Origin: JAJTFW01 sp031421935
GTDB lineage: Bacteria; Bacteroidota; Bacteroidia; AKYH767-A; OLB10
Direction: 5' to 3'
NCBI GenBank assembly: GCA_031421935.1
Contig: JANOPQ010000171.1
Coordinates: 1 to 63,964 of the forward strand
DNA length: 63,964 nucleotides
The notes under the pieces were generated by a model that was given only the letters and a program-made list of their open reading frames with translations, was not told the origin of the DNA and did no database searches. Below are positions 59,814-63,964 of the stretch, in pieces. Position numbers and translations under genes: made by a program. Numbering within the stretch: position 1 is the stretch's first letter; the number at the start of each line of letters is the position of its first letter.

Positions 59814-61143
59814 TTTTTGCTTACTGCTTTGCAGTATGACTCTTGTTGCTCAACCACAAAGTGAAATTGTAGTTGACAAAGTAGCTGCAGTGGTGGGAAA
59901 TCATATCATCTTGCTTTCAGACATAGAAACGCAATATCAGCAATTTCTTACCCAAACCACATTAGGTGAAGCGGAGCTAAAATGCCGGATCATTGACCAA
60001 CTTTTACTCAACAAACTTCTATTACATCAATCAGCGATTGATAGTATTGTGGTAACCGATGATCAGGTAGAACAAAAGATCAATCAAAACATGGCCTATT
60101 ATATTTCTCAAATTGGTTCTGCAGAGAAACTGGAGAAGTACTATGGGAAGTCGATAGGGCAATTAAAAGAAGAGTTTCGACCCATGATCAAAGATCAACT
60201 GTTGATTCAACAAATGCAGAGTAAAGTAACCAGCACTGTAAATGCGAATCCTTCGGATGTAAAAGCTTTCTTTGATAATATTCCTAAAGACAGTTTGCCA
60301 CTCATCAATGCCGAGGTAGAATATACTCAAATTTTGAAAAATGTTCCAGTAGGCGAAGAAGAAAAAGCGAAAGCGAAGGAGCAAATCACTATCCTCAGAA
60401 ACCGAATATTAGCCGGTGAAGATTTTGGAACATTAGCCCTACTCTATTCGCAAGATAAAGAGAGCGCGAAACAAAATGGGGAATTAGGATTTGTAAATCG
60501 TGGAGACTTAGTTCCTGAATTTGAAGCGGCTGCTTTTAGGTTAAAAAACGTAGTGGATATTTCTCCCGTAATTGAAACTCAATTTGGATTTCATATCGTT
60601 CAATTGATCGAAAGAAGAGGCGAAAAAATTAATGTACGTCATATTTTAATTCCTGTAAAAGTGACCAATGACGACATCATTCGTTCTCAAGCAGAGATGG
60701 ACACTTTGGTGAGTAAACTTAAAAGCGGAGAAATAAAATTCTCTGAAGCCGCCGAAAAGTATTCGGATGATAAGGATACAAAGCTGAACGGGGGATTAGT
60801 AGTGAATCCAGCAACTGGATCTTCGCATTTTGAAGCCGACATGGTGGATCCTGTAATATTGTTTCAATTAGACAAAATGCAAGTAGGTGAATACTCAAAT
60901 CCCATCTCCACCACGAGCAGAGAAGGAGGTCAAGGATTTAGAATTTTGTTCCTTAAATCAAGATCGGAACCACATCGCTTAAATCTCAAAGACGATTACC
61001 AACGCTTGCAAGAATTAGCACTCACCGACAAACAAAACACAGTGTTGGAGCAATGGAGAAACAAAAAGAAATTAATTACGTATATACGTATTGGTGATGA
61101 TTACAAAACGTGCCCTAGTGTTAAAGACTGGGTAGCCCAATAA
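59773..61143 (+). CDS. surA: SurA-like peptidyl-prolyl isomerase
   Basis: 456 residues from the ATG at 59773 (MHYKRKKLKIGLSSFCLLLC, a good signal peptide). A GTG at 59746 and a TTG at 59794 are also possible. The SurA N-domain is VVDKVAAVVGNHIILLSDIE. Two parvulin domains follow: VEYTQILKNVPVG with KQNGELGFVNRGDLVPEFE (about 170-280), and VRHILIPVKVTNDD with LNGGLVVNPATGS (about 285-400). It is a periplasmic chaperone for outer-membrane proteins. The coding start lies inside the preceding gene, so the two are translationally coupled. Confidence 0.92.
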   Translation: MHYKRKKLKIGLSSFCLLLCSMTLVAQPQSEIVVDKVAAVVGNHIILLSDIETQYQQFLTQTTLGEAELKCRIIDQLLLNKLLLHQSAIDSIVVTDDQVEQKINQNMAYYISQIGSAEKLEKYYGKSIGQLKEEFRPMIKDQLLIQQMQSKVTSTVNANPSDVKAFFDNIPKDSLPLINAEVEYTQILKNVPVGEEEKAKAKEQITILRNRILAGEDFGTLALLYSQDKESAKQNGELGFVNRGDLVPEFEAAAFRLKNVVDISPVIETQFGFHIVQLIERRGEKINVRHILIPVKVTNDDIIRSQAEMDTLVSKLKSGEIKFSEAAEKYSDDKDTKLNGGLVVNPATGSSHFEADMVDPVILFQLDKMQVGEYSNPISTTSREGGQGFRILFLKSRSEPHRLNLKDDYQRLQELALTDKQNTVLEQWRNKKKLITYIRIGDDYKTCPSVKDWVAQ

Positions 61144-61162
61144 ATATTTTTATAAAATAAAT

Positions 61163-62134
61163 ATGAATCAAAAATATAGTTCAGACGTCGAAGCCGTAGA
61201 TGGTTTACGTGATGCCTATCAACAGTTAAGAAATGAAATTGGTAAAGTAATCATCGGACAGGATCAGGTGGTCAAGGATTCACTCATTTCCATTTTTAGT
61301 AATGGTCACTGTTTATTGGTTGGAGTACCAGGATTAGCAAAAACATTATTGGTAAATACTATTGCACAGGTGTTGGGATTGAGTTACAACCGTATTCAAT
61401 TCACTCCTGATTTAATGCCCAGTGATATTATTGGAACCGAAATTTTAGATGAGAATAGACACTTTCGCTTTGTGAAAGGTCCATTGTTTGCCAATATTAT
61501 TCTTGCGGATGAGATTAATAGAACACCACCAAAAACACAAGCAGCTTTATTAGAAGCGATGCAAGAACGTGCGGTAACGGCAGCAGGTAATCGCTATGAA
61601 TTACCAAAACCTTTCTTTGTATTGGCTACACAAAATCCAATTGAACAAGAAGGAACCTATCCATTACCTGAAGCACAATTAGACCGTTTCATGTTTAATG
61701 TAATGTTAGACTATCCGAGTTTAGAAGAAGAATTATTAGTTGTAAAAAACACAACGAGCAATTATAGTCCTACGCTTAGTAAAATTTTAACTGGAGAAGA
61801 AATTAGTTATTTCCAACAATTGATCCGTCGTATACCGGTTCCTGATAATGTTATGCAGTATGCAGTTTCACTTTCTGCAAAAACGCGTCCGAACACAGCC
61901 CACGCTGCACCTATAGCCAATGAATATTTAAATTGGGGAGCAGGACCACGTGCATCACAATTCTTAGTGGTAGGCGCTAAATGTAATGCCGTATTGAATG
62001 GGAAATACTCTCCCGATATTGAAGATGTAAAAGCCATTGCTCCTGCTATTTTACGCCATCGTATTGTTAAAAATTTCAAAGCAGAAGCAGAAGGAATTAG
62101 TGTAGAGAAAATCATTGAAGATCTTCTTGCTTAA
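61163..62134 (+). CDS. MoxR-family AAA ATPase
   Basis: 323 residues. The Walker A motif is GVPGLAKT (about 55-62), Walker B is ILADEINR (about 112-119), and sensor 1 is LATQNPIEQEGTYPLPEAQL (about 152-171), a highly conserved MoxR phrase. The C-terminal lid has AVSLSAKTRP and WGAGPRASQF. MoxR proteins act as chaperones, often with VWA-domain partners; none is in the window, and the terminator at 62163 ends the operon here. It follows surA after 19 bp. Confidence 0.95.
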   Translation: MNQKYSSDVEAVDGLRDAYQQLRNEIGKVIIGQDQVVKDSLISIFSNGHCLLVGVPGLAKTLLVNTIAQVLGLSYNRIQFTPDLMPSDIIGTEILDENRHFRFVKGPLFANIILADEINRTPPKTQAALLEAMQERAVTAAGNRYELPKPFFVLATQNPIEQEGTYPLPEAQLDRFMFNVMLDYPSLEEELLVVKNTTSNYSPTLSKILTGEEISYFQQLIRRIPVPDNVMQYAVSLSAKTRPNTAHAAPIANEYLNWGAGPRASQFLVVGAKCNAVLNGKYSPDIEDVKAIAPAILRHRIVKNFKAEAEGISVEKIIEDLLA

Positions 62135-62162
62135 TTCAACATTCTACTTTTACAATAACATT

Positions 62163-62188
62163 CGGTCCCTATTGGGGCCGTTTTTTTT
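62163..62188 (+). terminator. Terminator of the folding operon
   Basis: The stem CGGTCCC / GGGGCCG (one G-U pair) has loop TATT and is followed by eight T. It lies 28 bp after the MoxR stop. Confidence 0.9.
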
Positions 62189-62347
62189 GATTATTAAAAT
62201 TGCTTTTACCTCTCCTCAAATCCTATTCCTCGACTTAAAGAACTGATAAAGTATCAATTACAATCAAAATGTAAATAAAAAATTAATAGCGAATTGAATA
62301 GCCAAAGACTTTCATCATATTATCCTTAAAAAACGAATGAATGCATG

Positions 62348-62355
62348 TATTTTTG
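62348..62355 (+). promoter_or_regulatory. trxB -7 promoter element
   Basis: TATTTTTG matches TAnnTTTG and lies 21 bp before the chosen trxB start, which supports that start over the Met at 62341. The -33 element is poor. Confidence 0.55.
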
Positions 62356-62376
62356 CATTCCAATTTCAACATTATT

Positions 62377-63303
62377 ATGACAACAGAAAAAGTTCAACTA
62401 CTTATTATAGGTTCGGGTCCAGCAGGTTACACAGCAGCAATTTACGCAGCACGAGCTGATTTAAAACCATTACTTTACCAAGGATTGCAGCCAGGCGGAC
62501 AATTAACTATTACCACTGAAGTTGAGAATTACCCAGGTTATCCGGAAGGAATTCAAGGTCCGGAAATGATGATGGATTTTGAAAAGCAAGCCAAACGTTT
62601 TGGTACCGACATCCGTTTTGGATATGCGAGCTCAGTTGATTTTACTGGAAAGACGAAAAAAGTTGTCATTGATGAAAATCATACGATTGAAGCGGATGCT
62701 GTTATTATAGCAACAGGAGCTAGTGCAAAATGGTTAGGATTAGAGTCAGAAAAAAAATTCAATGGTTTTGGAGTTAGTGCATGTGCGGTTTGTGATGGAT
62801 TCTTTTTCCGCGGACAAGATGTAGCCATTGTAGGTGCTGGAGATACGGCGGCAGAAGAAGCATCGTACTTAGCCAAGCTTTGTAGAAAAGTTTATTTACT
62901 AGTTCGCAAACCCGAAATGCGTGCATCAAAAGCGATGCAACATCGTGTACTAAATACTCCAAACATTGAAGTAATGTTCAATCACGAAACCGTTGAGATT
63001 TTAGGCGACAAAGGAGTGAATGCTGTAAAAATAGTAAACAATATCACCCAAGAAGAAAAAGTATTAGATGTTACTGGATTTTTTGTTGCCATTGGACACG
63101 ATCCTAACACTCAAATTTTCAAAGGACAATTAGAGTTAGATGCGAACGGTTACATCATCACCAAGCCAGGTTCAACATACACTAGTGCAGAAGGTGTTTT
63201 TGCGGCTGGTGATGTACAAGATCATGTGTATCGCCAAGCAGTAACAGCAGCTGGTACAGGATGTATGGCTGCGTTGGATGCGGAGCGTTGGCTCGCTCAT
63301 TAA
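62377..63303 (+). CDS. trxB: Thioredoxin-disulfide reductase
   Basis: 308 residues from MTTEKVQLLIIGSGPAGYTA; the upstream Met at 62341 is before the promoter and rejected. FAD site GSGPAGYTAA, redox-active CAVC (in SACAVCDGFFF, about 137-147), NADPH site GAGDTAAEEA, and the C-terminal FAAGDVQDHVYRQAVTAAGT. It reduces thioredoxin with NADPH. It is monocistronic; the 3' end runs directly into an inverted phrase-like repeat that may act as its terminator. Confidence 0.97.
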   Translation: MTTEKVQLLIIGSGPAGYTAAIYAARADLKPLLYQGLQPGGQLTITTEVENYPGYPEGIQGPEMMMDFEKQAKRFGTDIRFGYASSVDFTGKTKKVVIDENHTIEADAVIIATGASAKWLGLESEKKFNGFGVSACAVCDGFFFRGQDVAIVGAGDTAAEEASYLAKLCRKVYLLVRKPEMRASKAMQHRVLNTPNIEVMFNHETVEILGDKGVNAVKIVNNITQEEKVLDVTGFFVAIGHDPNTQIFKGQLELDANGYIITKPGSTYTSAEGVFAAGDVQDHVYRQAVTAAGTGCMAALDAERWLAH

Positions 63304-63423
63304 TTTGAAAATTTGAAGATGAGTTAATTTGAAAATGTATTTTGAAAGTTAATTTAATTAGGAAATGTATTTTAAAAAATGAGTTGTAAAGTACCATTTA
63401 TCACATTTTCAAATTTTCAAATT
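63302..63423. repeat. Inverted repeat after trxB
   Basis: The arms AATTTGAAAATTTGAAGATG (63302-63321) and CATTTTCAAATTTTCAAATT (63404-63423) pair at 19 of 20. The left arm overlaps the trxB stop codon. The loop holds further copies of the same TTTGAAAAT word. Confidence 0.65.
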
Positions 63424-63437
63424 GAATCATTTTCAAA

Positions 63438-63964
63438 TCAAACATATCCCATCACCTTATACATCAAAATCCCAATCCATTCATGCAATAGTAAATCCCA
63501 CTGCGTAAGACATTCGGCATCGGGTTGAATAATTTTATCGAGTGTATTGATATATGTAGCAGAGCGGGTATCGACAGAAAACGGTTCCACTTTTAAATTC
63601 ACTTTTTCAAAACACATTAGTGAACGACGCATGTGAAATGCAGAAGTAATTAATAAAAAACGGCTGCCGTACTTTTTATCTTTTAAAATAGTATTCGAAA
63701 GTATGGCATTTTCATAAGTATTTCTACTTCCATTTTCGAGGATGATATCTTCTTCTGGGACACCGCTTTTCAATAATACGGAAGCAATTAATCCCGACTC
63801 CTTCCAATCCTGAAAATTCACAAAACCAGATCCACCCGAGAGTAATATCTTCTTAATTTTTTTTTCGTGATACAATTGCAAGGCTTGAAGTAGACGATCT
63901 ACACTAGAAGAGTAAACAACACGATCTACACTTTGATCATAATAGCGCATACTTCCTCCTAAAA
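63438..63964 (-). CDS. YdcF-family (DUF218) protein, N-terminus beyond window edge
   Basis: About 175 C-terminal residues are present. The frame is open to the edge: the first residues seen are LGGSMRYYDQSVDRVVYSSS, and LGG is the usual end of the first DUF218 strand, so the gene continues to the right. Other signatures are ILLSGGSGFVNFQ, ENGSRNTYENAILS and FLLITSAFHMRRSLMCFEK. The Met at 63950 is internal. It is a second member of the family in the window (see 42817). The full-length protein should have N-terminal membrane segments. Confidence 0.9.
   Translation of the reverse strand, partial: LGGSMRYYDQSVDRVVYSSSVDRLLQALQLYHEKKIKKILLSGGSGFVNFQDWKESGLIASVLLKSGVPEEDIILENGSRNTYENAILSNTILKDKKYGSRFLLITSAFHMRRSLMCFEKVNLKVEPFSVDTRSATYINTLDKIIQPDAECLTQWDLLLHEWIGILMYKVMGYV

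Noticed and set aside
63951..63958. Strong AGGAGG Shine-Dalgarno before the Met of the right-edge gene
   Set aside because: The frame stays open to the window edge and AGGAGG encodes the Gly-Gly of the DUF218 motif. The Met is internal, and this phylum seldom uses such sites.
1..63964. tRNA, rRNA, tmRNA, phage or integrative-element genes
   Set aside because: No cloverleaf, rRNA motif, integrase, transposase or phage structural gene was recognised on either strand, though a by-eye scan could miss a tRNA.

Overview
The window is about 38% GC and carries a set of markers that together point to Bacteroidota (class Bacteroidia, probably a Flavobacteriales- or Chitinophagales-like environmental lineage). 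These are type IX secretion (T9SS) sorting domains of type A and type B, the T9SS component PorQ, a Bacteroidota-type EF-G paralogue, and promoters of the form TTTG-N19-TAnnTTTG. Shine-Dalgarno sequences are largely absent. No rRNA, tRNA or CRISPR array was recognised.

Layout. (1) Positions 1-7553 are an accessory defence island, all on the minus strand. In transcription order it holds two poorly characterised genes, an HNH nuclease, a controller-type XRE regulator, an Eco57I/PstI-like adenine methyltransferase, a BsuBI/PstI-family restriction endonuclease, a TIR-APAZ protein and the start of a short prokaryotic Argonaute. The last two are a SPARTA system, with the Argonaute cut by the left edge. 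From regulator to Argonaute the genes overlap or lie within 11 bp of each other, so restriction-modification and SPARTA look like one transcription unit. (2) 7670-23395 is mostly core genome on the minus strand: EF-G-like GTPase, ribonuclease Z, STAS protein, pyrB, pyrR, rpsA, ispH, cmk and several T9SS cargo proteins. (3) 23695-35910 holds a prolyl oligopeptidase, lipoproteins, two POT peptide transporters, a thioredoxin-like protein, pfkA, a NUDIX hydrolase and pyrD, plus a 176-bp MITE-like element. (4) 36007-46899 holds an mntR / Nramp-UspA manganese operon with a clear operator, smpB, porQ, glyA, a nucleotidyltransferase, a flavin oxidoreductase and a tandem M16 protease pair. (5) 46962-54941 is one 2659-residue repeat-rich type B T9SS surface protein. 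(6) 55098-63964 holds guaB, a periplasmic folding operon (PpiC-type isomerase, lipoprotein, SurA, MoxR), trxB and a right-truncated YdcF-family gene.

How the parts fit. PorQ, the folding operon and the sorting-domain proteins all serve the export and surface-display machinery. The defence island combines DNA cleavage at specific sites with a guide-directed NADase that acts by NAD depletion.

A second theme is the intergenic DNA. Many gene ends carry short phrase-like repeats that recur across the window and form long imperfect hairpins. There is also a perfect 24-bp palindrome upstream of glyA and the MITE-like element between pfkA and the NUDIX gene. All functional calls come from reading motifs by eye; no database search was run.
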